Part shown: positions 41,784 through 52,019 of the stretch, piece after piece | Position numbering within the stretch: position 1 is the first letter of the stretch | Layout: each line of letters starts with the position of its first letter | Origin: JAQBQB01 sp963846925 | GTDB lineage: Bacteria; Gemmatimonadota; Gemmatimonadetes; Gemmatimonadales; Gemmatimonadaceae | Length of the DNA: 64,000 bases | Assembly (NCBI GenBank): GCA_963846925.1 | Contig: CAWJXW010000005.1 | Location: 365,814 to 429,813 of the forward strand | Direction: 5' to 3' | Translations under genes and position numbers: made by a program | The notes under the pieces: model-generated | What the model was told of the DNA's origin: nothing | Seen by the model: the letters and a program-made list of their open reading frames with translations, nothing else | The model's database searches: none

Positions 41784-43556
41784 TCACTGGCCTGAGGGCA
41801 GCCGAAACACCGCCAACTGAGGCTTCAAACCGACCGGCAATGCGACGCCTCCCGGCGTCGCAAATTGAACTGACACCGTCGGCGTGCCCGCCGGAGTGTT
41901 CAGCCTGAAGTATGCGTTGGTACCCGGCACCATGGCGTGACTGCTCGTATCGCTCGACATCAGCGCGATCGAAATCGGGAATGCGAGCGGGATTTGCGGG
42001 CCGGCCGACGTGGCGAACAACCTCGCCCAGAGCTGTCGCATGTTGCGCGTGACGAACCGGTTGGCCGGCGGAGCCGTGTTGCGCGGCAGGCCGGGTAGGC
42101 TATCCGTCACGAGCGCCAGGCCAAAGTTTGCGAACAGCGTTGGAAACGATTGTCCCGACGCGCTCTCTATGTTTGCCACGCCCGTCGTGACGTTCTGGTC
42201 CAGCTTGCGGTAGAAACCAGCCGGCATCTGGTCGCCCAGCCACCGCATGAGCAACCAATCACCGCCGCGCCAGGAAAACCCGCCGTCCGAGTCGCTGTGC
42301 AGCGTGACGCTCGCGGTGTCAGGGCGGAGCCCGTACTCGTACGAGTCGAACAAGAAACCTTGGACAAAACCTTGCGACGAGTCCGGAAAGATCTGCGCGG
42401 GGTTCGTGCGACATGCTGTGCCCGGGCATTTCTGTTCGTAGAACAGCGAGCCGAGTTCCTCGGCGACTATGCTGAGTCCCTCGTCCAGCCAACCGTACTC
42501 CGGGTTTCCACCGTGAACGACGAAGTGTTGCGAGAACGAGATCAGGTGCTGCAGCTCGTGCATGAAAGTCGCGGGCACCGTCAGTCCGAGATTCGTTACA
42601 GTGTGCGCGCAACTCACCGAGCCGGCGGGATCGGGGACCACCGAGTAGAAGATCTCGCCATGATTCGAATTCGTGTCCGTGGGCGCCCCACCGAGATCCA
42701 ATTCGTCGAAAAAGCCGGCGATGAATCCCTTCGTTTGGCAGTCGGATGCTTTGGTCAGCGCGTTCACCGCGGGCGACATCAGCATGATGACGTGACCATT
42801 GGCGTCGGCGTCGGTCGGCGGTCCGAAGGCGGCCGTGTCGATCGGATAGAGCGTCTGGTCGAACAAGACACCGAACGCCTGAAGCTGCTCGGGTGTGAAC
42901 CCACCGGAAGGCGCCAGTGTGTCCACGTAGAGCAGCAGGTTCGTACCGGCGAACACCAGCCGCGCGGTTGATGTACCGAAGCTCGTCCCTGCGGCGTTCG
43001 CGATGACCCGAAATGACCGTGTACTTCCGAGAGACGGAACCCTCGCCTCGGCGCTCAGCTCACGCTGGGATCGAATCGCGCGACCGGGAGCCGGCCTCGT
43101 CCAGTCGCCGGAGGCGATCCGTGCCGCCGCTGCCCGACGTAAAGCCGCGTCAAACGATCGTTGGGCAGCCCCGGTCGACGGGACCACCTCGCGATTGTTC
43201 GACGAAGGGAATCCGATCGGCTGGCGGAGCCCGAGAACGTTCTGCGCAACATCGGCGGTTGCCGACGCGCTCGCGCTCAAACGGTAGGATAGGGGGGAGT
43301 TGGGAACCAGGCTGGCCGCGAACTGCGGAACGATCAGATAACTCGCTCCGTTGCCGGCGAGCGTGAACGTCGTCCCGCCGTTGCCGCAGTCCACGCGGGC
43401 AGCCTGTGCGACTGCGAGCTGAAGCGTTCCGCTGGTCGCGCACGCAGATCCATTGGTGAGCGGCGGTCCGGTAACGTCGTGCGCGCACGCCGCAGTCGTC
43501 GCTCCGACGAAAAGAGTCAGCCGGCGCAGTCGTATCGTGTGAAGATTTCGTAGCAT
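41784..43556 (-). CDS. Putative zinc metalloprotease lipoprotein (HExxH, M30-like)
   Basis: 590 residues from ATG 43556, giving a lipobox (GATTAAC) near residue 24. The zinc motif HELQH is at 333-337, and WLDEGLSIVAEEL follows some 25 residues later, the arrangement of hyicolysin-like M30 peptidases; the Glu in that block is a candidate third ligand. The N-terminal 120 residues form a beta-domain, and the last 110 another (YFRLNTP, VSVQFATPGG). A decayed copy of only this tail lies at 19366-19560. It is divergent from TonB receptor 4 across a 282-base gap with a palindrome, so surface proteolysis and uptake may be coupled. Confidence 0.8.
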   Translation of the reverse strand: MLRNLHTIRLRRLTLFVGATTAACAHDVTGPPLTNGSACATSGTLQLAVAQAARVDCGNGGTTFTLAGNGASYLIVPQFAASLVPNSPLSYRLSASASATADVAQNVLGLRQPIGFPSSNNREVVPSTGAAQRSFDAALRRAAAARIASGDWTRPAPGRAIRSQRELSAEARVPSLGSTRSFRVIANAAGTSFGTSTARLVFAGTNLLLYVDTLAPSGGFTPEQLQAFGVLFDQTLYPIDTAAFGPPTDADANGHVIMLMSPAVNALTKASDCQTKGFIAGFFDELDLGGAPTDTNSNHGEIFYSVVPDPAGSVSCAHTVTNLGLTVPATFMHELQHLISFSQHFVVHGGNPEYGWLDEGLSIVAEELGSLFYEQKCPGTACRTNPAQIFPDSSQGFVQGFLFDSYEYGLRPDTASVTLHSDSDGGFSWRGGDWLLMRWLGDQMPAGFYRKLDQNVTTGVANIESASGQSFPTLFANFGLALVTDSLPGLPRNTAPPANRFVTRNMRQLWARLFATSAGPQIPLAFPISIALMSSDTSSHAMVPGTNAYFRLNTPAGTPTVSVQFATPGGVALPVGLKPQLAVFRLPSGQ

Positions 43557-43704
43557 CGAGTGGGATCGCGTCGAGGGTGGATACATCACGCCAATGACAC
43601 GCAAGAATCCGGCACCCTTTACGAAGATTCGCGAACGTCGACCCACCGAGCGGGCTGGCGAGAAATCCAGGGCAGCCACTCGACCGCCCGTACCCGCGCC
43701 ACAG

Positions 43705-43720
43705 CCATTCATATGAATGG
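43705..43720. promoter_or_regulatory. Perfect 16-base palindrome between divergent genes
   Basis: CCATTCATATGAATGG is a perfect palindrome, about 150 bases before the protease start and 119 before receptor 4. Its AT-rich core in a GC-rich region suggests an operator. Which regulator binds is unknown. Confidence 0.5.
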
Positions 43721-43838
43721 AACGGCCGAACGTTGAATTCCAAAGCGACCCATCGCTGACGCTCCGTAGCGTTTACGAGCCAGGGATACCGCCGAGCGAT
43801 GCCGGCGGTCTTGCCTCCCTACTTCCACGGGGCTTCTG

Positions 43839-46231
43839 ATGATTCGCAGGTACCTCCTCCACACGTTCTTTCTTGCCGGCTTCGTGATTCCGACTCAGGT
43901 GTCCATGGCGGCATCCGTGCCCGTCGTCGGCCGGCCTGTCGCCGTCGCGAATGTCGACGTGACCGGCGTCGTCACCGATAGCACGACCGGCCAGCCGCTC
44001 GAATCGGCGGAGGTCACGATCGGCAACGCCGGCGGAGCCGTCATTGCGAACACGACCACGAACACGTTCGGCGGATTCACGATCCACAACATCAGCCCCG
44101 GCGCCTACTCGATCTCCGTCCACCTCATCGGCTATCGACCGATCACGCAGCCGTTGTCGATTCCAGCATCGGCGACCGCGACGCAGCAGTTGAAGTTCCA
44201 TCTCACGCCGGTCGGACTGAGTCTCGAGGCGGTTCGTGTCGTCGCGTCGGCGCCGGTCACTCTCGACACGCGAAGCGGCGACCAGGTGTTCAAGCAGAAC
44301 GATTTCCACGGCGCCCCGACGGTGACCTCGTCCCAGATCATTCAAGAGTCGATCGCGGGAGCGGCGCGCGCGCCGACCGGCGAGGTGCACATCCGCGGAC
44401 AGCACGCCGAATACACGTATTACATCGACGGCGTTCCCGTGCCGCCGGGAATCTCCGGATCGATGAACGAGCTGTTCGATCCGCAGGTCGTGAACCAGAT
44501 CAACTTCCAGACCGGCGGTTGGGACGCGGAATACGGCGGCCGGAACGCGGCAGTCGTGAACGTGGGGACCAAGATCCCGTCGGGCGGCTTCCACGGCAGC
44601 TTCAGCGGTTACGGCGGCGGCTACTCGGGATCCACGATTTCGGGACCCACCGGGTTCGAACGGCCAGTCCGGCCTGGTCAGCGGCAACAGCGGTCCGTGG
44701 GGCTTCTTCCTCTCCGGCGCGCGGCAGTTCACCGACATGCGATTGGAGCCGGTCGTCATCGACCCAGACTCGAAACTCATAAGCAACTTCCACAACGACG
44801 GCACCGACTACTACGGCTTCGGCAAGCTCCAGTACACTCCTAGCTCGCACGACGTGTTCACCCTCGAGGGAAATCTCTCGACGACCAAGTTTGCCGTCCC
44901 CTACGATTCGAGCGGTGGCGCGTTCCAAAACGACCATCAGAACGACGGGAACAGCTTCCTCAACCTTGGCTGGCATCATCAGGTTGGCGATCCGAACCAG
45001 GATGGCCAGACGGCGGGCGATTTCTTCGGTGGGCTCTTCTATCGGCACGCGTCGCTCCGCTTCAACCCCGACGCGCGCGACGATCCGGCGTTTCAGTTCT
45101 TCCCCGACACGAACTTCTACAACATCGCGGAGAATCGCTCGGCGAACATCTTCGGCCTCAAGGCGGACTACGCATTTCGACCTGCGCGCGAGACTGAGCT
45201 CAAGTTCGGCACTCTGTCGTCGCTGACAACGGGCATGAGGATTTCTCGGCCTTCAACGTCACGGGACAGGCCCGCAGTCAAACGTGGATCTCACCGGCCA
45301 CGACATAGGTGTGTACGGGCAGGCGTCGTACTCACCCGTAGAGTGGGTAGAGTTCCGCGGCGGGGTGCGCTACGACTCACACTCGGCGCCGGACACGCCG
45401 CTACAAAGCCAGGTGAGCCCGAGGTTCCGCGTGAACTTCTATCCCTCGAGCTCGACCACGGCCTACCTGTACTACGGGCGGCTCTTCATGCCCACCAACA
45501 CCGAGGACCTTCGCACGATCACCAGCGCCTCGCAGGGAGGCGAAGCCGCGCAACCGACCCTGCCCGAGCGCGATCACTTCTTCGAGGCGGGCCTCGTGCA
45601 GCGGTTCCCCGAAGCGGGCCTCGTCGCGAAGCTCTCGGCGTACCACAAGGAAAGCAGCCCCGGCATCGACGACAACACGGTGCCCGGTTCGGCGATCGTC
45701 ACCGACGTCAACATCGAGCAGGTGCGGATCACCGGCATCGAGGGCGTGCTCGAGATCCGACCGCGCGGCCCGGTTTCCGGCTACATCAACGCCGCGCTCA
45801 ACCACGCCTATGGCTACGGAGCGATCACCGGGGGATTCTTCCCCAGCGAGCCGCCCAGCGGTTCCTTCGACCTCGACCACGACCAGCGGCTTTCGATGGT
45901 GGCCAGCGCCACGTACTCGCCGAGCAACTTCTTCCTGAGCGGCACGGCGATCTACGGCTCCGGACTCACCAACGGCGTCGACCCGAGCGACTGCAACTGC
46001 TCGATCGGCCAGGGCTTGTTCGATTTCAACTCGGGGATCCACGTCTCGCCGAGCACGATCGTCAACGCGGCCGCGGGATATGCGGTGCGCGTCGGTGGCA
46101 CGCAGTTCACGCCGGAGCTCTACATCGACAACCTGTTCAACAAGAAGTACCTGCTCAAGGGCGCCTTCTTCAGCGGACCGTCTGTTGGCCGGCCCCGCAG
46201 CTTCCAGCTGCGCCTGAAAGCAGCGTTCTAG
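43839..46231 (+). CDS. TonB-dependent receptor 4 with carboxypeptidase-like N-domain, three frameshifts
   Basis: Paralogue of receptor 2, about 797 residues. Signal segment, then CarboxypepD_reg domain (GVVTDSTTGQPLESAEV), plug (VHIRGQHAEYTYYIDGVPV, GGWDAEYGGR) and barrel ending in KAAF. Frame changes lie near 44654 (a surplus G), 45233 and 45275; each is resolved by comparison with receptor 2. No stop or motif loss other than these shifts is seen. The receptor 2/4 pair differs mainly in barrel loops, so they may take different ligands of one class. It diverges from the metalloprotease and is followed by the LytTR regulator on the opposite strand. Confidence 0.9.
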
Positions 46232-46235
46232 GGAG

Positions 46236-47015
46236 CTACAGTCGGAGCAGCTGGTCGCGCAGCACCCGGCCGCGAATGCGACTCACCTGGTGCTGCGTGC
46301 CGCTGTGCGTGACCGCGACGTAAGTCCCTCCCGGCATCGGCGTGATCTTCTGGATCATGCCGACGTTGAGGAGGGTTCCGCGCGAGATGCGAACGAACTG
46401 GGACGGGTCGAGCCTGTGCTCGAGGTCCTTGAGCCGGTAGGTGATCGTGAAGCGCTCGTTCTGCTTCGTGGCGAGATGCAACAACTCTCCATCGGCGATG
46501 ATCGAGACGATCTGATCGACCGGGACGAGGTAGATGTCGTCACGCTTCCGCACCGGAATGCGTCGCAGAGTCGTCGGCGGCAGCGACGCGGCGTACTCCG
46601 TGGCCGCGGCGCGAAGCCGTTCGCCGTCGCCCGGGCGCAAGTCGGCTCGCTCGAGCCGCTCGATCGCCCGGTTCACCGTGTTGCGCAGGCGCGTGGCGTC
46701 CACCGGCTTCAGCAGATAGTCAACGGCGTTCATCTCGAACGCGCGAACGGCGTATTCGTCGAACGCGGTGACGAATGCCACCAGCGGCAGGCGATCCTTG
46801 CGAATGAGCCGCACGACGCCGAGTCCGTCGACCTCCGGCATCTGGAGGTCGATGAGGGCGAGGTCCGGGCTCACCTGCTCGATGAGCTCTACGCACTCGG
46901 CGCCGCTCGCCGCTTCGCCGACGAGCTCCACGTCCTCGAAGTTGCGCAAAATGGAGGTGAGGAACGCGCGCGCCGGGCGCTCGTCGTCCGCAATGATGAC
47001 GCGTAGTTGGCTCAT
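46236..47015 (-). CDS. LytTR-family response regulator
   Basis: 259 residues from ATG 47015; longer frames upstream run into sequence without a domain. The receiver domain (about 4-120) has the acidic pair ADDE, phospho-acceptor Asp in LALIDLQMPEVDG and the Lys in YLLKPVD. A LytTR DNA-binding domain (about 150-258) ends with FVRISRGTLLNVG and SRIRGRVLR. It follows the sensor kinase gene by 151 bases on the same strand and should be its partner. Such pairs often control membrane transport or cell-envelope genes; the target here is unknown. Confidence 0.93.
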   Translation of the reverse strand: MSQLRVIIADDERPARAFLTSILRNFEDVELVGEAASGAECVELIEQVSPDLALIDLQMPEVDGLGVVRLIRKDRLPLVAFVTAFDEYAVRAFEMNAVDYLLKPVDATRLRNTVNRAIERLERADLRPGDGERLRAAATEYAASLPPTTLRRIPVRKRDDIYLVPVDQIVSIIADGELLHLATKQNERFTITYRLKDLEHRLDPSQFVRISRGTLLNVGMIQKITPMPGGTYVAVTHSGTQHQVSRIRGRVLRDQLLRL

Positions 47016-47166
47016 CGATTCCGTCGCCGCGCCGGAGCGGCGATCGTACGCGCGTGGGTGGCCATCGCTCATTGGCAGAATAGGCGATCCCGGTTGCGAG
47101 ACCATTTTTCTTAAATGGATGGTTGGTTCGATCGCACGAGCGGTCGTCATGTGGCCATGGTCGGAT

Positions 47167-49129
47167 TCAGCTGGCGACGGCCAACGCCCGATCCCCGACC
47201 AACGGCAGACATAGCTCGACGGTGGTTCCACCGCCGACGGTCGGACGAATGGCGATTGCGGCCGCCGCGCCGAAGTAGTGACGGAGGCGGCTCTCGATGT
47301 TCTCCAGCCCCACGCCGCTCCGCGTCTCACGCGCGCCACCTCCGCCGCCGCTCCATCCGCATCCGGTGTCGGAGACGATCAGCGTCAGGAAGGCATCCGC
47401 ATCCAAGGGGTCCGAGCGTCTCGCCAGCACCGTGACGCGCCCCCCGTCCCGCATGGGAGCAATCCCGTGCTTGACCGCGTTCTCGACGAGCGGTTGCAAC
47501 AGAAGCGGCGGAACGCGTGCGTGCCACAGATCCTCGGGGACGTCGATCGACACCATGAGACGCTCTTCGAATCGCTCGTGCTCGATGGCCAGATACGCCT
47601 CGACGATGTCGAGCTCGTCGCGCAGCGCGACGAAGCCCCCATCCGTTCGCCGTAACACCTTGCGCAGCAGATTCGGTGAGCTGGTACAGCGTCGCCAGCG
47701 CTCTGTTGGGCGCGGTCTGCATGAGGTGCCCCAGCGTATTCAGCGCGTTGAACAGAAAATGCGGATTGAGCTGCGCCCGCAGCGCGCGAAGCTCGGCCTC
47801 CGCCGCCAACTGCCGCATCTCCTGCTCTCGCTGCTCCCGCGCTCGGCGGTCCGCGTCGATTCGCAATTCGTCGATACGCCGGCCGACCAGCGCCGCCACG
47901 GCGTCGAGCAGCAGAAAGTCGTCGGACAGGAGCGTGCGGCCGCCGCCCAACTCCGAGATGTGAATCTCGAGAGTCGGGGCGAGGGCGGTCGGGACGACGA
48001 TCAATGCGCCTGTGCGGTGAGGGTCGACCTCGATCCCCGCGTCCGGCGCCCGGGTCGAAGCCAATGGCCGCCAGGTGACTCCCGTGGCGCTCAACGCGCC
48101 ACCGAGCAACGCGCACGTCGCGTCGAGCGCCTCGTTCGGACTCCGAGCCTCGCTCAGCGCCTTTGCCAGCTCGGCTCGGAATACGCGATAGTCCGGTCGC
48201 CGCAGAATCACTCGATCGACGAAACGAAAGATGCGCCGCTGAATGAACGGGTAGGCGAGCGCGGTGACGATCCAGAGACCCAGGAGCGCTCCGGTCGACC
48301 AGAGGTGCGAGCCGTCGCGCGCCAGTTGGCGCGCCGCCAACGCATGCGGATCGACGAGCGGCGCCGCGAACAGCGCGTACAGCAACGACACGAGACCAAC
48401 GAGCGCCAACAACGAGAGCGCGCGCTTCAGGAAAAGATCCGTGAACGCGAAGCGATAGTCCTGATAGAGGATCGCTAGAACCAGCGGCAAAGACGCGTGG
48501 TGCCCGATCAGCTCGACGAGCCACGGCCCCTGATCGGCCGCTCCCTGGTTGCGACTCAAGTGCAGCGCCGAGACCGCAAAGGCCGCCAGCGCCACGGCGA
48601 GGATCGTTCGCTGAAAGCCCGGCCGGCGGCGCTCGGTGACCGCGAGCGCGACCAACAACGCGCCATACGTGATCGTGAGCAGCAGGAGTGCGCTCGACGA
48701 CGGCGTCTGTCCGCTGAAGGCGTCTGCCACGTGCATCACCGCGGCGACCCCGCTGGCGGTGTACGCTACGCCCAGGAACCACGCAAAATCGGCTCGCTTG
48801 GTTCTGCGAAGCGTCGAATGGACGACGACGGCGGGGAGAAACCCGAGTGCGCCGTAGGCGAAGGCCGCGACCCAGGTCAACTCGTAATTCGCGCCAAAGT
48901 CGCGCGCGGCGAACACCACCATGGCGCCGACGTTCCAGATCACGCCGAAGAGCGCCGCCGCCAACGGCACGCGATCGACGTTCTTTCGCTCTGCCGGCGC
49001 CGTGACGTTCGCCAACCGCCGCCGCGTCATGACGCCGAGCATCGCGTAGAGCACGATGCCCGTGCCGAAACCGACGAGGTGGACCAGAGCGGTCAGGTCG
49101 CGGGCGTTCATCCCGTACTGAAGTAGCAT
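47167..49129 (-). CDS. LytS-type sensor histidine kinase, one frameshift
   Basis: About 653 residues. The N-terminal 290 residues form a multi-helix membrane sensor. A GAF-like region (about 320-430) precedes the His_kinase block with phospho-acceptor His in LNPHFLFNALN. The frame breaks near 47672: YQLTE should continue into LLRKVLRRTDGGF, then LPLLVENAVKH-type N-box and DTGCGW. One surplus base explains the break. It acts with the LytTR regulator just downstream. The signal sensed is unknown; Met at 49111 is an alternative start. Confidence 0.9.
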
Positions 49130-49204
49130 GGCGGGGACGATTTCTGAAAGGCGGGGGAGGGGCCCAATAGTACCCTTGACCCGGCCGTGCGGGTCCCACC
49201 TTCA

Positions 49205-50032
49205 TCACCGGGCGTCGAGCGGGCGAGGTTGAAGCGCGGGGCGCCGTGCGATGGCGACGATGATCGTCGTGCCGACGATGATCATGATCGCCGATAGCAG
49301 TTGTCCCATGCTGAAAGGGCCCGCAACGAACCCGAGCTGCGGATCGGGTTGGCGCGTGAACTCGAGAGAGAATCGAATAACGCCGTAGCCGATGAGAAAC
49401 GCTCCCGCGAGGAGGCCCGGGCGGTACCAACCGCCCCGTGTGCTGGTGCGCTCGAGCCACCGCAGCACGAGAAAGAGCAGGACCCCTTCGCACAGCCCTT
49501 CATAGAGTTGAGAGGGGTGTCGCGGAATGCCGTTGGGATCGGTTGGGAAAACCATCGCCCACGGCACCGTGGTCGGCCGCCCGTATAGCTCGCCGTTGAT
49601 GAAGTTGCCGATTCGGCCAAAAAAAAGCCCGGGCGTGCCGGCGAGTGCGAGCGTATCGGCGAGCGACCAGAAGGGAATGTGACGCCGGATCGCGAATAGA
49701 ACGCAGGCCGTCGTCATGCCCAAAACGGCGCCATGAAACGAAAGTCCGCCGTGCCAGACGGCGAGCGCGTCGAGTGGGTCGGAGGCGTAGTGGGCGCGGT
49801 CGTAGACCAGAACGTAGACCACGCGCGCGCCGACCAGCATACCGACGACGAGGTAACCCACCAGCGCATCGATTACTGATTCGTCGAACGGCACCATTCC
49901 ACGACGAACGCGGCGCTTGGCGATGGCGATGCCGACGGCGTAGCCGACGATGTACATGACGGCGTACCACCGCAGCGCGAATGGCCCGATACGAATGAGC
50001 TCTGGGCGAATGCGCGGGTATGGAATCGTCAC
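49205..50032 (-). CDS. lgt: Prolipoprotein diacylglyceryl transferase
   Basis: Inner-membrane enzyme that transfers diacylglycerol from phosphatidylglycerol to the lipobox Cys of prolipoproteins; about 275 residues, seven helices. The conserved HGGLSFHGAVLG and the Lgt signature GRIGNFINGELYGR are present, as is the HPSQLYE block. GTG 50032 starts at the usual N-terminus (TIPYPRIRPELIRIGP); a longer frame to 50125 would overlap the ATPase gene and adds nontypical residues. It serves the many lipoproteins here. Co-direction with the ATPase operon may be accidental. Confidence 0.93.
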   Translation of the reverse strand: MTIPYPRIRPELIRIGPFALRWYAVMYIVGYAVGIAIAKRRVRRGMVPFDESVIDALVGYLVVGMLVGARVVYVLVYDRAHYASDPLDALAVWHGGLSFHGAVLGMTTACVLFAIRRHIPFWSLADTLALAGTPGLFFGRIGNFINGELYGRPTTVPWAMVFPTDPNGIPRHPSQLYEGLCEGVLLFLVLRWLERTSTRGGWYRPGLLAGAFLIGYGVIRFSLEFTRQPDPQLGFVAGPFSMGQLLSAIMIIVGTTIIVAIARRPALQPRPLDAR

Positions 50033-50099
50033 GCTGGTCGACGTTCGAGAATCCCGGGTCGCGGCAGACGGTGCCTCGCCGTCGCGAGTCCGACAAAGC

Positions 50100-52019
50100 T
50101 TATGCCGGCGAGTGACCCCGGCCAAGGCGCAGGATCCGCGCGCTGTTGACCACGACGAGCAGCACCGCGCCGCTCTGAGCCAGCGCGCCGCGCAGCGGGT
50201 CGAGAACGCCGCCGGCCGCGAAGCCTATGAGGACCACCGAAAGGCCAAACGCCAACCAGACGTTCTGCCCGATGACCGCACGGGTGAGATCACCCAACCC
50301 GATCAACCGTGGTAATCGGCCGAGATCGGCGCCCAGCAGAGCGACGTCAGCCCCGCCGAGAGCCACTTCGTTCAATTCTGCCCCGATTGCCACCCCGACG
50401 TCGGCGCCGCCCAGAGCGAGCGCGTCGTTCACGCCGTCACCGACCATCATCACGGTGTGACCGCTGGCTTGCTCAGCGCGGACCGCCTCCAGCTTTTGTT
50501 CCGGCAGCACCTCGGCGATCACTTCGTCCATTCCGAGCGCTTCGCCGACGCGGCGTGCTGCGGCCGCCCGGTCGCCGGTGAGCAGAATCATGCGCCGGAT
50601 TCCCAGCGCTCGCATCTCGTCGAGCGCGTGGCGAGCGTCCGGCCGCGGCTCGTCGCGCAGGATGAAATTCCCGAGGCACGCTCCGTCGTAGGCCACCCAC
50701 ACGCGCGAGACTTCATCGTCCCCGCCGTCGAGAAGGTCGACGCCCTCGTCGACGAGGAGCTTTCGGCGACCGAGCACCGCGGTTTTGCCGTCCACCGTCG
50801 CGATCACTCCGAGCCCCGGCCGCTCGTGCACTTCGGTTGGTTGGTGGCCCGCGATGCCGCGCGCGAGCGCCTCGGTCACCACCGCTCGCGAGACCGGGTG
50901 GAGCGAGCCGAACCCGCAGGCCGCTGCCACCGCGAGCAGCGCCTCCTCCGACACTCCCGGCGCCGGATGCAGGTGCGTGACCGTTGGAGCGCCGATGGTG
51001 ACGGTGCCCGTCTTGTCGAGGATGAGGGTGTCGACATCCGACGCCCTCTCGAAGAAGTCGGCGCTCTTGATGAGGATGCGAAGGCGCGTGGCAACGCTCA
51101 TCGCGGCGACGACCGCCGCCGGACCCGCAACCACGAGCGCGGTCGGCGTGGCCACGACGAGCACCGCGATGGCGCGCGAAAGCTCCCGCGTGAAAAAGAG
51201 CGTCGTCGCCGCAACCGTCAGTACGAGGGGGAGCCAAACACCGGCCCGTCGCTCGAACAACCGCAAGAGCGGGACTGATGTGGCTTCCAGCTCGGCGAGC
51301 AGTTGCACGACGCGACCCAATACCGTATTCGCTCCGGTTCCCCGAACTTGAATCTTGAGCAAACCGTCCAACGCGACCGTTCCGGCAAACACTGGGCTCC
51401 CGGGTCCAACGTCTTCGTACATCGACTCGCCGGTGATGGCCGATTGATCGACCGCGGCGCGCCCTTCGACCACCGTTCCGTCGACGGCGATTCGTTCACC
51501 CGGCCGCACGAGGATCTCGTCGCCCGGCACGAGGATTTTGGGGTCCACGCGCGCTTCGACGCCGTGGCGCCAGCGAACCGCCTGTGGCGCGCTGAGCGAG
51601 CGAATGCCTTCGATCGCCGCGCGCGCACCGAGCGCGCTCCGTTCCTCGAACAATCGCCCGAGCTCGAGAAAGAGCGGGATCAGCGTCGCCGTCACGAAAT
51701 CGCCTGTCGATGCCGCCGCCAGCACCGCGATGGCAACGAGCTGGTCTGTCGCGCGACGTGTATCGCCCGTAACCACGCCGCGTATGCCTGAGACGAGCGT
51801 CGGTATTCCCACGACAGCCGCCGCCACGCCGCGCACCATTTCGCCGATCTGCCACTGGTCCGGCCAGATCCGCACGAGCAGGGTCCCGAGCGCGAGCAAT
51901 CCGACCCCGACGAGTCCCGCAACCAACCGCTGGCTGATGCGGCGGCGCTCCTCCGGAGCGAGCGAAACGGGCGCGCTATCGCGCTCCGGCAGAGCGACGG
52001 AAATGGCGGTTCCGCTCAC
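50100..52019 (-). CDS. P-type ATPase of the heavy-metal (P1B-like) class with TPT in place of CPC
   Basis: 639 residues. ATPase motifs are complete: TGES (196-199), phosphorylated Asp335 in DKTGTVT, HPVSRAVV, and GDGVNDALAL. No N-terminal metal-binding domain is present. The metal-site helix that usually has CPC reads ATPTALVVAGP (TPT at 291-293), so classical soft-metal coordination is lost. GTG 52019 overlaps the stop of the third SPFH gene (GTGA). It is the last gene of the three-SPFH operon, so the SPFH proteins may scaffold or control it. Substrate is unknown; a hard ion such as Mg, or Co, is possible. Confidence 0.9.
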   Translation of the reverse strand: MSGTAISVALPERDSAPVSLAPEERRRISQRLVAGLVGVGLLALGTLLVRIWPDQWQIGEMVRGVAAAVVGIPTLVSGIRGVVTGDTRRATDQLVAIAVLAAASTGDFVTATLIPLFLELGRLFEERSALGARAAIEGIRSLSAPQAVRWRHGVEARVDPKILVPGDEILVRPGERIAVDGTVVEGRAAVDQSAITGESMYEDVGPGSPVFAGTVALDGLLKIQVRGTGANTVLGRVVQLLAELEATSVPLLRLFERRAGVWLPLVLTVAATTLFFTRELSRAIAVLVVATPTALVVAGPAAVVAAMSVATRLRILIKSADFFERASDVDTLILDKTGTVTIGAPTVTHLHPAPGVSEEALLAVAAACGFGSLHPVSRAVVTEALARGIAGHQPTEVHERPGLGVIATVDGKTAVLGRRKLLVDEGVDLLDGGDDEVSRVWVAYDGACLGNFILRDEPRPDARHALDEMRALGIRRMILLTGDRAAAARRVGEALGMDEVIAEVLPEQKLEAVRAEQASGHTVMMVGDGVNDALALGGADVGVAIGAELNEVALGGADVALLGADLGRLPRLIGLGDLTRAVIGQNVWLAFGLSVVLIGFAAGGVLDPLRGALAQSGAVLLVVVNSARILRLGRGHSPA

